This document shows positions 20,888 through 33,221 of a stretch of DNA of 64,000 bases, piece after piece; the stretch's first letter is position 1; each line of letters opens with the position of its first letter. Under the pieces are notes generated by a model. That model was not told the DNA's origin and did not search any database. It worked only from the letters and a program-made list of their open reading frames with translations. Made by a program: the position numbers and the translations under genes. Origin of the DNA: Phragmites australis (Eukaryota > Streptophyta > Magnoliopsida > Poales > Poaceae); contig NC_084941.1 in the NCBI RefSeq assembly GCF_958298935.1, positions 16,404,001 through 16,468,000 of the forward strand, read 5' to 3'.

Positions 20888-21290
20888 TTACCATCTCAGG
20901 CTCTTGAATGGTGATATCTTCAACGCATCTCCGACTGCTGACACCCGGGTGAATGCTTGTATGACGTCGTAATCACTGACCTTGGGGATATTGTTTCGGA
21001 TGTTGCTAAAGCGGCGTACAAACTCACGTAAGGTTTCATGCTCCATATGTTCACAATGGTAGAGATTGTTTTTCATGCCGAGGTGAATGTATGTACCCTG
21101 GTAGTTGGCTCGAAATTCATCGCATAGCTGTTCCCACGAGTAGATTGTTCCTGGTGATAGGTTGGTCAACCATGTTCTAGCTGCCCCTTCGAGGGAGGTA
21201 GAGAGGTAATTCGCCATTACCTTCTTGTCCCCACCAGCCTCTTGGATGGTCGTGGTATAGATCTAGAGAAACTCAACGGGTTTGTACTTC
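20888..21290 (-). pseudogene. retrotransposon gag core (T1 copy B)
   Basis: The minus strand reads ANYLSTSLEGAARTWLTNL, WEQLCDEFRANYQ, then ETLREFVRRFSNIRN and VIQAFTRVS. These are the conserved landmarks of the plant retrotransposon gag domain (L.G.A..W...L; W..L...F...Y; E.L..F..RF). The frame is broken upstream near 21217 and runs into RNase H downstream because of the deletion. Confidence 0.8.
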
Positions 21291-22104
21291 TATTGTATTT
21301 CTCAATCCTCTTGGGGCGGAACCTTGCCGGCCAGTTTACGTTCTGCAGATTTGGAGAGAAGTCCAATCATCCTTTGATGGAGCCATGCTTGGTTATAATA
21401 GCCACGGGAATTTTTCCCATGGAGATCAAAGATCTATCCCGATTTGATTGATATCAGGATGTTCCCTGATTAGATCGATGAGGGGTAGACGAAGCCTCTT
21501 CAGAAGCCCTCGAGCACCTTCATCAGTTGTTGTTGTTGACCTCGCGCAAGTCAATAACTATCCTTTATTCATCTTCAATAATTTTCTATTCCCAAGCACA
21601 AGATACAGAAGAAGGCCTATGTAGACTCGTGTCACACCCAGTTTTGACGGACAAAATCAGATATGGCTTATGTGTGCTCAGGATGTTCAACACATATAAG
21701 GACGTCACAGGTGAAGTAACAAAAGCAATACTTTTATAGAATAAACGTTAAACTCTTACAGCAATTGACATATATTGTCTTCTATGAAGATATCTGCAGT
21801 GGAACAGAAGCACTGGTGCCCAACAACACTGCAGGCAACCGACCAGGAGATACGCGTCTAGAATGTCACAACCTCGTCTTGATAGTCTTCAACATCTTCA
21901 CTCATTGAGCAGCAGCACACGTCCCATGGTATAGGGAAAATAGCAAGTGTGAGCACATGATGCGCTTAGCAAATATGGGAAAGATAATGATATGCAGGCT
22001 TATGTCAAGAATATGCTACACATGGTATATTTGCGTAAATGCGAGTAATGAAAATATATTTGGACTCAAAAAGCATTAAACAATTATTAAGTGAATGTAA
22101 CTCA

Positions 22105-22330
22105 TACAGTCCAATACCTACCATACAAGGCTCCCCATCTTGCACACCATAACCATCTAGTACTCTATATACTACAAACAAAACCACAACCAAACCCATA
22201 ATCACAACCCACTAATCATGTGAGGATCCAAGTCTCTCATAACCATCTAGTACTCCCTGTACTACAACCAAAACCACAACCAAACCCATAATCACAACCC
22301 ACCAATCATGTGATGATCCAAGTCTCTCAT
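22105..22330 (+). repeat. direct duplication, ~93-bp unit, inside the solo LTR
   Basis: The block with ATAACCATCTAGTACTC, ACAACCAAACCCATAATCAC and ATGATCCAAGTCTCTCATAAC-like sequence occurs twice in tandem with a few differences. Confidence 0.7.
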
Positions 22331-22375
22331 AACCTCTGCAGAGTGTAAAAACAATTTTTACACTCTGCAGAGGTT
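22331..22375. repeat. perfect 21-bp inverted repeat with a 3-bp loop
   Basis: The left arm AACCTCTGCAGAGTGTAAAAA (22331-22351) is followed by CAA and the exact reverse complement (22355-22375). It follows the second unit of the adjacent direct duplication. A perfect hairpin in otherwise decayed sequence suggests recent formation, for example by template switching. Confidence 0.85.
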
Positions 22376-25300
22376 GTCCAGCTTTCTTCACGAGTCAGTG
22401 AATTCCATGTTGCCATGTTTGCATGACACTTAACACACGCCAGTGGTGTGACGCCAAGAAATCACTAAATGACATTATCCACTATCCAGAGACTAATCCA
22501 GTATGCGTCTGCCCACTAGGTTTCACCGTCAGGATTTATGCGAGTTCAACTCCTACCCAGAAGCCCCCTTTTATGCCAACACAACACACACTAGATAGAC
22601 TCTAACTAGTATGTCACGCCTTACCCATATCAACCTCGTGGTTGGTACGTTACTTCTTGGATTATCTCTCCACGAACAGGTCCTTACTTAGGTTACATGA
22701 GCAAACACTAAATCAACATCATAACCATAACAACCATCAAAACCACTTTGCTCAATACCTAAGATTCCATGTTGCTAGACCATTAACAAATTAACTACCA
22801 TTGTTGCACATGTTCATTAGTCAAGATTATGACACTTCCCAGTATCCCAAAAGCATGGCTAACCAATCTACCAAACAAAAATACCTAATCATAAACCATC
22901 TAGGTTCCAAGGGATGATAAAGGAAAATCTAGGGAAATCCCTAACATAGGTGACTACCCATCATATTGACAGACACTACATGTAATTTTTGTAAAACAAA
23001 ACATTTAAAAACATAGATTCAAGATGATCAAGGACACTTGCCTTTTACCCAATGCTGCTCAGTGTTGTCGAAATCTTGGTCTTGAAGTCCTTCAAACTGT
23101 TCCGAAATGTTATTAACTAATCGCGAGAACTACCAACAAATAAAATAAAGTAAACACTAAGAACAACATACCAAACATCATTAAAATACTTTAAAAACAC
23201 TATGGTTGGATATGTATGATTTTAGAAATATTTAGACGCAAGAATCGCCTAAATCGGAGTTAAGATGAAAAGAGAACAGCTTTCGGAAGATGGATTAGAT
23301 TGAAAAAGAAATATTGATTTACCGGAACTACCTTCCTATGGGAAAGGCTTTATTGCATAATCACTGTGTTAGGCTTGACAACATTATTGCGCAAGATTCA
23401 AGAAGTGTAGGGCAGACCAGACTTCGCTGACTAGACTAAAGAGAATGATGTGGCGCTGACTTGGCATGCTATGCAAGTACTATCTTGGATTAAAAACAGG
23501 ATACGCGGAGATCTAGTCTCGACCACCTATGATGGATCAAAAAGGCTGAAGTTTGCGCTTCTAGGTTAAGGACACTACCGGTGACTCTATGTAGTGGTGG
23601 TGGTTTAGGTTTCGTCGAAGACAGCGATCGGGCGCATGGTCACTGACATCGATGTCGGGCTTCAGTGGTGTTTCAATGAAACGAGGGAAGCATGACGTAG
23701 AACACGGAAAGACTAACTCAATGGTATAGTTGGTTTTGGAAGGGGTCATCCGAGGTAGCGGCAAAACGGCGATAACTGCTGCTAGGTTTGGTGGTGACCG
23801 CGAACAGATGCATCAACGAAAATGCTCGCATTCCCAGAGTTTGGCTATGAAATTTGAGAAACCGTTTGAATAGAGATGTTCATATATCCTAGGAACACAA
23901 TGCTACAGCATGGGTTTTGGTAGATCGTCCACTGAGAGGAAGAACGATCAACGGAGATGAGATAGGTGACGGTTGTGACATGCTGTTGTTGGCAATGGCA
24001 TCCTGGTCATGTCGCTGCACAAACGGGGACGGGCTCCTAGGGTCACGTAGAAGACTCGATGGGACACGCCATGACGTGGTTGGTGCATCCATACGGCTTT
24101 CAGATTGGAAAGGAACGCGAATGCAAATCTGGTGCGCACGCAGAACGCGTTCAGAAACCGGATAACGGGCATGTCGACCTTGATTACGGTGGTTTGGCTA
24201 CTCTACTGGCCGATCTGGTTGGTGAAGGCGTGGGGTACATCATGGGACATGCACCGGTGATTGGGCTTGGTGATTTGACCTCTGGTCGGTCAGGAACATC
24301 GATGCCAATCGGCTACAGCGCAGCTATTCGCGAGGGCGATGACCGTGGCGGCGTAGATCGGGCTTTGGCCGAGGCTAGGGCTTAGCTAGGGACTTAGTAC
24401 GATGCTAAAACAATATTAAGGGAGGAGAATAAGGGGTCCTCATCTTACTTTGATAGTCGAGGAAGGAGGATTCGCGGAGAAGACGACGTAGAGCATCACG
24501 GGTGGCGGCGGCGGCGGCTCCAGCGAACGGCAGCGCTCCAGCGACGCACAGACAGGGCAACAGCAACTTTGAGGACTTGGGGGCATGGAATAGGGGTAGA
24601 AAAGGGCATACAACTCATATTTATAGGGCTAGGGGCGGCTGGTTGAGGTGGAGTTCAAGCCGAACACGAATCGGATTCGAGTTCGAGTCGGTTACGATTT
24701 CCTTTTTCGTAGCTCTCTATTAAGATGATGATATCTCCACCGTCTAGACTCCAAATTAGACGTTTTTAGTACTCGAAAAGATCTACAACTTTGTTATTCA
24801 TTGGAACTTCTGAAAACGACATCTTGTTTTCCAAAAATGCACCAAAAGATTAACTATTTGAACTCAGACTTATCAGTGCAGCACTGATTTCGGGGGCCAC
24901 AACTCCTAATTCCATTATCCACAAGGGGACTTCTATAGGTTCAAATCGAAGCACTCGACGAGACCTACAACTTTGCTATTGTCAAGATTTGCATTTGAGG
25001 CCGTTTTGAACTCCGAAACTTCATGAGAAGATGAGGCTATCCAGGACTCCACGAAAATTTGCAGATTTCGTGGATCCTTTATTGGACCATCTAGAAAGAC
25101 TTGGCTAAGGGTTTGTAATTGAGCAAGATTGAGCCCAAAGACACTTTAGGTATATCTAGGGTTTAGAAAAGAAAATTTTGCAGAGAAATTTGAATAGGGT
25201 TTGAATTTGAATTGAACTTGGAGTAAATTTAAGATAAACCAAAAATGAGGTTGAACAAGAATAGGACTGAATAAGGAATTTGAATTTAGATTTGGGTAGA

Positions 25301-25699
25301 ATTTGAGAAAGAGGAGAGATTGGCTTTAAACAAGGATTTGGATAAGATTTGAATTGAGCTAGAGAAGGATCAGGTATGATCAAGGATTAAATAGATAATA
25401 AATTCAAGGATTTTGAATTCCAACCATTAAGATCCTTAACTTATTCACTATTGAGTTTTGTAAAAAACTTTTCAAAATCTTTTTCACTCAAAACACCAAA
25501 GAGAAAAAAAAGAAAAAGAACTCTAATGCATTTACCTGGCTCCTAGCAAAACTCAGCATGCAATGCACACAAAATAATAACCTATATTGATTGATTGATT
25601 AAGAAAATAGGTTTTAAACCTATACTACTTGTGAAGCTATTCAATAATCTTAGAAAATTTTAAAAAGTTGTATTCTGAAAATCAGGGTGTTACAACTCG

Positions 25700-26042
25700 G
25701 CGATTCTCCAACTAGCCACCGCGGTACTTCTAAATACTACTCGGAGCTATAATCTTCTGTGCCAGTATCTCATCGCATTTTATGTTTGGGATCTCTTATC
25801 GACGCTTGCAGGAGTAGTTGGAATGAAATCGCAGGAGAGCCGGCGCACTACCCCGATGAATGTGCACAATTTCCAAATGTCATCATGATCTTTTACTAGA
25901 GAAATATTCTTTGCACCACCTCACGAATTTGCTGCGGTGACGGTTCAAATTTCAAAAAGCCAACAGGCATTGGTGACATCGACGACATGTTTTGTGTAGA
26001 TCCTTCAACGTCTATTGTCGTGATCCCCACAGACAACGCCAG
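25700..26042 (-). mobile_element. T1 copy B: 5' leader and gag start
   Basis: On the minus strand the sequence directly after the LTR is GCTGGCGTTGTCTGTGGGG, a primer-binding-like site, followed by a leader that aligns with copy A from 8184. It runs up to the ACTCG flank of the solo LTR and continues beyond it at 21624. Confidence 0.65.
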
Positions 26043-26542
26043 CTATTGTTGGTTTGTGAACCGCCAATCTAAATAACTTGTTGAATAAGAGATGCTTTGA
26101 GTAGACTAACTGTAGGAGAACACACGGGGTTTTTTATATAGGTTCAGACCTCCCTGAGGATAATAACCCTACGTCCTGTTACAAGGGGGTATGTGGCTAG
26201 CCTAGAAGGATCTAAATCTCATCGACAACTTACTTGCTCGTCTTCTGGTGTCTTTTGGTTTGTCAAAAGTTCGAGAAACTTCTTTGACTTCTATTGGCTT
26301 GTCCTCTGCAGGGCCCCCTAGGTCTGTATATATATGGAGGTGTCGTACGTCCTCTGGAGTCATCCTTCCTATTTTTGAAGATAAACCTTCCCATTTACAG
26401 GATGCCTTGGATACCTATGGGTAGTTTTCCTTCTTCCAGGGATCCCCTTCTTGGAGATAGAGATATGCCCCGAGAATTGTGGAAAACCTGGGGTTGCCGG
26501 GATATGGTAACTATCGTTTATTCATTATCAAGCCCCACATCA
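26043..26542 (-). repeat. T1 LTR shared by copies B and C
   Basis: On the minus strand it starts near TGATGTGGGGCTTGATAATG and ends ..CAACAATA before the primer-binding-like site of copy B. It matches the copy A LTR (for example CATATATATAC.GACC, TTTAGATCCTTCTAGGCTAG, GGGTTATTATCCTC). The 3' region of copy C lies immediately on its right and the 5' leader of copy B immediately on its left, so one LTR serves both. Confidence 0.65.
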
Positions 26543-27108
26543 GTACATGAAATGAGGCTTTGATGGATCAAGCATATGGTTAGCAAAGATAAGTTTTTTG
26601 TCCGACTAAATCATCGAGTGAGACTCGGGTTCCTGATTATGGTGAAGCACCTAACAAGGTTCTTCGGGCTCTCAGATTACCTATTTAGGATTCTGAACAC
26701 CTCTGAGTTCTCAAGCGAGTCCTCGATAAGGTGTTTTATTTGGGTAGATTTAATTATCAACCCGTAAATATCATCTCGTCCATGCCAAAGTACGAGGGTG
26801 ATAAGACTCGGTGCTAGCCAGGACCAAAAGTTGAACTGTGAGAGTGGAAATTTTGCATAGTGGTGAAAATGATTCTCTATCACGAGCACGGAAGAGTTGT
26901 TGTACTGTCTTTTCGACTGTACCCCGTGCACTAAAAAATAAAGAGGATAAACGGGTGCGCTGGCGATCGCCTCTTTGTTTGTGCAAGCCAGCTGAAAAGA
27001 TGTAGCCTCAATGACCACATGTTGCCTGGACGTCCATGCCTTATAATTTGGCTATGCCCGAAATTAATGTTTGGAAGATGAAGTGGTGCGTCTCTTGACC
27101 TGTTGGCC

Positions 27109-27116
27109 TATATAAA
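27109..27116 (+). promoter_or_regulatory. TATA box upstream of the antisense ORF (T1 copy C)
   Basis: TATATAAA lies 45 bp before the ATG at 27161, in the context GGCCTATATAAATGCCCGAG. The corresponding bases are deleted in copy B. Confidence 0.5.
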
Positions 27117-27160
27117 TGCCCGAGTGCCACAACTTGTCTTCATCAAACGCAAATCTGATC

Positions 27161-27349
27161 ATGGAATCTCATCATTCATTTGAATACACTCCTTTATCTC
27201 CTGACTATTCCCCATCCTCTCCCGAGTACTCACACCTTACCCCCCCCCCCCAGTTGTCTCCCACCGAATCTTGTTCGGTGTTGGAGGTTAGACGTATCCT
27301 CCGACGAGGAGGCCGAAGAGAAGGCAACAATTCACAGCATCCATATTAA
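27161..27349 (+). CDS. antisense ORF of T1 copy C (degraded)
   Basis: The ORF starts at the ATG after the TATA box and reads MESHHSFEYTPLSPDYSPSS, then PEYS and a Pro/Ser-rich stretch, ending after 62 residues. In an overlapping frame the acidic DVSSDEEAEEK motif follows, which in copy B is VIDISSDVEAEEK, so a frameshift (near the run of C at 27241-27250) probably split one longer protein. The ORF runs opposite to the element's pol and lies between pol and the 3' LTR, as known for Tat-lineage elements. The acidic IDISSD(D/E)E motif is shared with T2 copy 2. Function unknown. Confidence 0.5.
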   Translation: MESHHSFEYTPLSPDYSPSSPEYSHLTPPPQLSPTESCSVLEVRRILRRGGRREGNNSQHPY

Positions 27350-28791
27350 AATGGCAAGCCCCAGGCGTCTCCAATCCAAGATGAGGTGGACTAGGACCTC
27401 TTGTAGGCGGAGATAGAGGAGGAAGAGGTGGCGGTTTGAGGCGGAGAAAAGGGAGGTGGTTGACAATGTCTCCATTAAAGATAGAAAGACGTCGGCCACC
27501 TCATCCTCTCCATCCTCGTGTTATTCTAGTGAGGACGGCCAGAGGGAGTAGCTAGAGCAGTGACACTGACAATGATGGTGTTGAGATAATTCCTATATCA
27601 AACCCTATCATCACCGGAGACGTCGATAATCGGGTAGTGACACCGGTGAGTTCAGTACGGGGTTGGAGTGACAACGACCCTATCCTCTCTGTCGACATCG
27701 GTGGTTGGAGAGAAACAAGATAGTCTCTCCTTCCTCTTCATCGAGTAGATCATTTAGGATTTCTTGGAATCCTCTTTCCCTTAGCTTATTTATAAAAGGG
27801 CTCAAAATCTTGTTAAATAAAAGGTTCCTATTTCTACTACAATACTTGTGTATGACTGTGAATCTTCACCTAAATACAAGGAAATTTTAGGCATGGGTTC
27901 GGTATTTATTTTTTCCAAGTAGGTTAGGGAGCTTTCGGGGTTCCTTATTGGAATGTTCATTGTGATCATCTTAGGTTAGACTCCGAATGCAAAATATTTT
28001 AGCTTTCAGACACTTTGGGGACACGATAAGGTTTTCTATGGTTCCTAAAGATATATATTTTTCCCTTCTCATCAGAAATATGGCCTGCGTGACAAGTTTT
28101 GTAGTTCTATTGTACGTGAAGCTCTTGACTGGTCATCAGGGAAGGATTCCTAGATTGGCAGTCTTAAAATCCTGAGTGTGCGTATGGGCGTAAGTACTCG
28201 AATAGCAACTTATCTCAGTTTTTTTAAGGCATGGTCTGGAAATAGGTGAAAGACATACATTGATAATATGACAACTAATATTTACAAAATATATCCTAAA
28301 TAGTTACACATAAAACTTGCTAAGGTGGTTGATATTTCAAGATTTTTTAAGGACTTGACCATCCTCCATAGCTAACCTATATGACCTTAGTTCAGAGATA
28401 TCTTGTTACTGTTTTTCTGGCTCTATACGAGTCATAGAACCAGGTCCTCGGGTTTGAAAGATCTTTTGCAGATGTTCTGGTCATGGTAGCGCCAGAGGTC
28501 TTTTTGGTACCATTCTGATCTTATCAACACTTGTGTCCGTATTTCTTCGAGAACATTGAGGTCATCATGCCTTCTCGGGATTTCATTGTTGTTGGCACAC
28601 AATTCAACTCAGTTAGATTTGATTTTTAGTTCACAGGGTAGCATTGCTTCGGCCCCACAGACTAGGAAGAAAGGCGTTTCAACCGTCACCTTGCAGGATA
28701 TCATTCGAAGTGCCTACAGTATGTTAGGCAACTCGGAAGCCCAGGTTTTAGCAGAGGAGGTTAAGTGGTTGAAGACGTGGATTTTGATTCC

Positions 28792-29220
28792 TTAAAGTAC
28801 TAGACCATTTGGCCACTCAACCTGTCCATTACTTAGTGGATGTGCCACGAACATGAAAGAAATTGTAGTGCCTAGTTCCTCATAGTAATCGATGAACGCC
28901 GCACTAGAGAACATAGTGTCGTTGTCGGTGATGATCCTACTCGGGATGCTGAATCTTGTCATGACGCTTTTCATGATGAACTTCTTGGCAGCTGCTATCG
29001 TAATTTTTCTGACAGGTTCAGCTTCAATCCACTTGGTGAAGGTATCAATTGTGATGAATAGGAACTTAAAAACCTGAGTGCTACCGAGAAGGGCCCCAGA
29101 ATATCCAGCCCCTAAGTCGCAAATGACCACAACAAGGGGATCGTCTGTAGGGCCTGAGCAGGTTGATGTACTCGTTAGCTATGAAATTGACAGGTCGTAC
29201 ACTTTTTTACTAACTCGCTC
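28792..29220 (-). pseudogene. integrase core fragment (T1 copy C)
   Basis: The minus strand encodes FITIDTFTKWIEAEPVRKI, SRIITDNDTMFSSAAFIDYY and HPLSNGQVEWPNG. The Asp of the second motif and the Glu in NGQVE are visible. The first part is shifted relative to copy B. Confidence 0.7.
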
Positions 29221-29599
29221 GCATCATGGAGAGTTGTAGGCTAGTAGGAACCTTATCTAAATACCTTTCTTACCAAGTTTAGGAAGGAAGCGTGAGCTCC
29301 ACACACGCCTCCATGTATTTCTATGAGTATTTATCTACCCTTCTTCTGAGAGATACATTTCATGAGTACTCCATGAGCGCCTCTTTGATAGAGAACGCCA
29401 TCTGCCAAGGTATACATCTTGGATCGATGGGAAGTTTTCTCAATTGGTAAATCGTCATCAGGCACAACTCGACCTTGAAGGTACTTCTAGATTGGGTCCA
29501 TCTATGAAACTTTTCTTTCGAGCTGAGCCACGAGTTCTCCCAAAACTCCTTTTGGGGCGTCAGTCCCTGCTGGTGAGCCCCTGAGCAGGTTATAGGTCT

Positions 29600-30300
29600 C
29601 ATAGACCACCACTCCTTTGGTTGTGTCCCCTGATAATTTCATAGACAGCTTCGAGAGTTTCTCTATGAAAATCCTAGGTTATCCTAGAGATTGTGAGGAT
29701 GCTAGGCGGGCAAGACTATCAGTGAGAAAGTTGTCCTTCCTTAGGATATACTTGACCTCGAGTCCGATAAATTTATTTTCTAGCTTCCTCACCCCCATGA
29801 GATAGTCCGACATGGTCTTATCCGAGGTTTGATACTTGTTGCTCATTGCTAACTTGCTTTACCACCAACTTTGAATTCCCTTTCGCAAGTAAGCGGTGGA
29901 TGCCAAGAGCAGAAGCTACTAGGAGTCTAGCGAGCAGACCCTCATATTCGGCTATGTTATTCGTGGCTGGAAAATCGATCTGCAAAGCGTATTGAAGGCT
30001 TTCTCCTGTTGGAGAGATCAGTATAATCCCATCTCCCATGCCTTGAAGCGTGAGTGATCCATCAAAGAATAAAGTACATACATCTGATAAGTTGTCGCAA
30101 CCATCCTAGGGTTGATCTGTTCTGTTCATTTGGCCACAAAGTTGGTGAGCACTTGCGACTTGATTGCTATTTGAAGCACAAAACAAACATCAAATTCTCT
30201 GAGCTCAGTGGACCACTTTGCAATTCAGCCAATTGCCTCCATCTTGTGCAGGATCTCGTCGAGTGGGAATATTGATGGTATGATAATCTTGTGAGCCTGG
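29600..30300 (-). pseudogene. RNase H region (T1 copy C)
   Basis: The minus strand reads GDGIILISPTGESLQYALQI, DFPATNNIAEYEGLLARL, and GNSKLVVKQVSNEQQ. The motifs T.N.AEYE.L..GL and LVVKQ are typical of the plant-acquired RNase H found in Tat-lineage pol genes. Confidence 0.75.
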
Positions 30301-30809
30301 AAGTAATGTCGTAACTTACGAGAGGCCATTAGTACAACATATAGTAGCTTCTGCACCTGCGGCTAGAATTCTTTAGAACTGTTAAGCACTTCACTGATAT
30401 AATACATCGATCACTGGCTTTTCTCTCATTTGTCTTACGCTTCTCTTTCCACCACCAATACCCCACTTAGCGCATGTGGTCTGGCCGCGATGTATAAAAG
30501 CAAATCTTCATTAGGGTTGGGAGTGATTAGTATAGGAGGGGGGGGGGAAGAAAGATACCACTTCAAATTTTTGAATGGCTCATCTATTTATTTTGACCAT
30601 TCAAACTTGTCATGTTGTCCTAGTAACTTGAAGAAGGGAAGTCCTTGATCTTTGAGCTGGAAAATAAAATGGCTAAGAACCGCCATGTATCTGGTTAATC
30701 TCTAAAATTCTCACACTGACTTAGGAGGTTGCATCTCTTCAATAGCTTTGATCTTCTCGGGATCGACTTCTATTTCCTCGATAGTACACTAAGTATCCGA
30801 GTAGTTTCC

Positions 30810-31457
30810 CCACATCAACACCAAATGTACACTTCTCTAGGTTCAGCATGACTCAATTCTTCCGTAGGTGTTGAACGTTTCTTGTAGGTCAGAGATGAGA
30901 TCTTTTTTTTTGTTTTGATGACTAGATCATCGATGTAGGCCTCGACATTATAGCGGATCTGATTATGGAGTGTTATGTGCATTCCCCATTGGTATGTGGC
31001 ACCTGCATTCTTCAATCAAAAGGGCATCTTAATATAGCAATAGACTCCGAATGGAGTAATAAAGGAGGTCTTCTACTCATCCTCTGGATGCATGCTAATC
31101 TGGTGATAATCGGAGCTGGCATCAAGAAAGCTTAAATAGTCGCAACCAGAGGTGGAGTCAACTATCTAATCTGTTCGTAGTAGAAGAAAAGCATCCTTCA
31201 TGCAAGCTTTGTTGAGATGAGTGAAGTCAACATAAATTCGCCATTTGCCGTTTGATTTTTTTTACCATGAAGGGGTTTGCGAGCCACTCAGGATGATACG
31301 CCTCCTGAATAAAACCTGCCTTAGTGAGCCTTTCAATTTTCTCTTTAATGGCTTCTTTCCAGTTGGGTGCGAACCGTCGGAGTTTTTGCTTGACTGGCTT
31401 TGCGCTGTGCCAGATAGCTAGTTTGTGCTCATCCACCACTTTGGAGATCCTGGGCAT
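30810..31457 (-). pseudogene. reverse transcriptase (T1 copy C)
   Basis: Reading on the minus strand, the N-terminal part has LRRFAPNWKEAIKEKIERLT, AGFIQEAYHPEWLANPF and VKK; the C-terminal part has NVEAYIDDLVIKTKKK. The YIDD catalytic box is intact. These parts lie in separate frames with stops between them. RT is absent from copy B and from copy A in this window. Confidence 0.75.
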
Positions 31458-32129
31458 GTCTGACGGTTGCTAGACGAACACGTCGGCATTTGGGATCTAG
31501 GTTGGAGCCTATCCAAACAGTCTTGGATGGCTCTGTTGGGTCCAGAGGAACTACTTTGACTTCACCGTGGGAAATCACAATGGCCTTAGGCCTCGAGTTT
31601 TTCATCTCCTTGTCAGGTTGATGTTGTGTGGCCATGTCCAGACTCTGTTTTTCATAGTGATCACTTGCTTTTGTACAGCCCCAGACGGTAATGACCCCTT
31701 CGATCTTGGGATCTTTACGCACTGATAAGTGTAATATGTGGTTGCCATAAATTTGGTGAGAGTAGGTCTTCCTAAGATGGCATTCTATGCCGTCTCAAAG
31801 TCGATCACGTCAAACATAATTTTTTTTGTTCAAAAGTTGCCATGCTTCCCGAAGGTAATGTGGAGCAATCCAATGGGAGTGGTGGAAGATCCGGGTACTA
31901 TACCGTGGAAGGTTTGAGTAACCAGCTTGATAGCAGACAGGGAGATCTGCATCCCTTCGATTGCATTAGCGAAGAAGATCTTCAGAGAACTTCCCCCATC
32001 GATAAGAACTCAGGTAACCCTATAATTATTTAGCGTAGGCTCGACCAATATCGAGAAGTGGCCAGGCTATACGAATTTATGAGGGCAATCTTCTTGGCCG
32101 AAGGATATTTCAGTGTTTGATCACTTAAC

Positions 32130-33221
32130 GGCCTGATGATCCTTGGGGATGGCAGTTTAGACTTCTCGGGTCACTGTCTTGTACTACCTTTTGGACTCGT
32201 AGGATGCAAAGCCACTAAACATGTAGCCGATCGTCCTCTCATCCGACTAAAAAGACATCGGATCCGTGTCATCCTCACAACCACTGGGGCTGAAATCCCT
32301 ACTCTGGGCCATGACCTGGGTTTTCTTTCCTTTGGCCGCTTTCTTGACCTTCGCTTTGACCATCTTCTTCCAGAGGTAGCACCCATGGAAGTTGTGGTTG
32401 TAGGTCTGGTGGAGGTTGAACCAAGGCTTATTGTCGTATTCACCGGAGCCTATGTAGAGCTCTTGCCCTAGGAGGAACTGGGACGCTTGTCGGGACGGGT
32501 GTCAAGCAGATCTACAAAAACTTTTGCAGAATTATTTTTCTTGTCCTTACCTCCCTTAGCGTTTTTCTTGCGCTTGGCCTTTGCCATGTCGCCCTCTAGC
32601 CCGGGTTGAGCTCGCTTGTTACCTTGAGTCTTCTCCTTGACGAACAGAAGTGTGTCTTCATCCTTAGCGGACTCATCGACGATCTTCATAAGCTACTTGA
32701 TCGCCTCAGGCTCCTGAATGGTGATATCTTCAACGCATCTCCTACTCCTGACCCCCCGGGTCAATGCTTGTATGACATCGTAGCCGCTGACATTGGGGAT
32801 GTTGTTCCGGATGTTGCTGAAGTGGCGCACAAACTCTCGTAAGGTTTCATTCTCCATCTATTCACAACGGTAGACATTGTTTTTCTTGCCGGGGTGAACG
32901 TATGTACCCTGGAAGTTAGCTCGGAATACATCGCATAGCTATTCCCATGAGTAGATTGTTCCTATTAATAGGTTGGTCAACCATGTCATGGCTGCCCTTT
33001 CGAGAGCGGTAGGGAGGTAATTCACTATTACCTCCTTATCCCCACCAGCCGCTTGGATAGCCATGGTATAGATCTAGAGAAACTCAATGGGTTTGTACTT
33101 ATATTGTATTTCTCAATCATCCCAGGATGGAACCTTGCCGTCTAGCTTACATTCCGCAAATTTGGAGAGATGTCCAGGCTTCCGTTGATGGTTCCTTGCT
33201 TGGTTCTAACAGCCTCGAGAG
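32130..33221 (-). pseudogene. gag (T1 copy C)
   Basis: The region 32690-33221 aligns with the gag core of copy B (for example TTCCCATGAGTAGATTGTTC and ACCTCCTTATCC on the plus strand). At about 32390-32430 the minus strand reads FNLHQTYNHNFHGC, the Tat-type C-x2-H-x4-H-x4-C knuckle with its first Cys changed to Phe. A Lys-rich stretch (KAKVKKAAKGKK) follows. Confidence 0.65.

Larger units (their letters stand above)
18593..21629 (-). mobile_element. T1 copy B: pol and gag block with an internal deletion
   Basis: On the minus strand the order is gag (about 21390-20780), then directly RNase H (20760-19986), RNase H-integrase linker and integrase (19680-19208), and the pol C-terminal part down to 18593. 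Compared with copy C, the segment equal to 30318-32581 is missing, which removes protease and RT. The deletion joint lies at CTT (20769-20771). Confidence 0.75.
21630..25694 (-). mobile_element. 4065-bp solo LTR (Tekay-like) inserted in T1 copy B
   Basis: It is flanked by a perfect 5-bp duplication, ACTCG (21625-21629 and 25695-25699). Ends are TGTCACACCC left and GGGTGTTACA right, i.e. TG..CA. The interrupted T1 5' region continues on both sides. No second LTR, primer site or coding region lies inside, so it is a solo LTR left by LTR-LTR recombination. Very long LTRs with TGT(A/C)ACACC ends are typical of Tekay/Del chromoviruses, and the 3' LTR at 49579-52213 has a similar start. Minus orientation is inferred from that comparison. 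Confidence 0.7.
26543..33221 (-). mobile_element. T1 copy C: minus-strand Tat-type gypsy element
   Basis: Reading on the minus strand: gag (33221-32690), gag C-terminus with zinc knuckle (about 32470-32130), protease/linker region (31722-31460), RT (31457-30810), RNase H (30300-29600), integrase (29220-28790), pol tail (to 28180), then the 3' region with antisense ORF and the shared LTR. This is the most complete T1 copy in the window. Many stops and frameshifts make it inactive. Its 5' end is cut at about 33221, where copia sequence begins. Confidence 0.8.
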
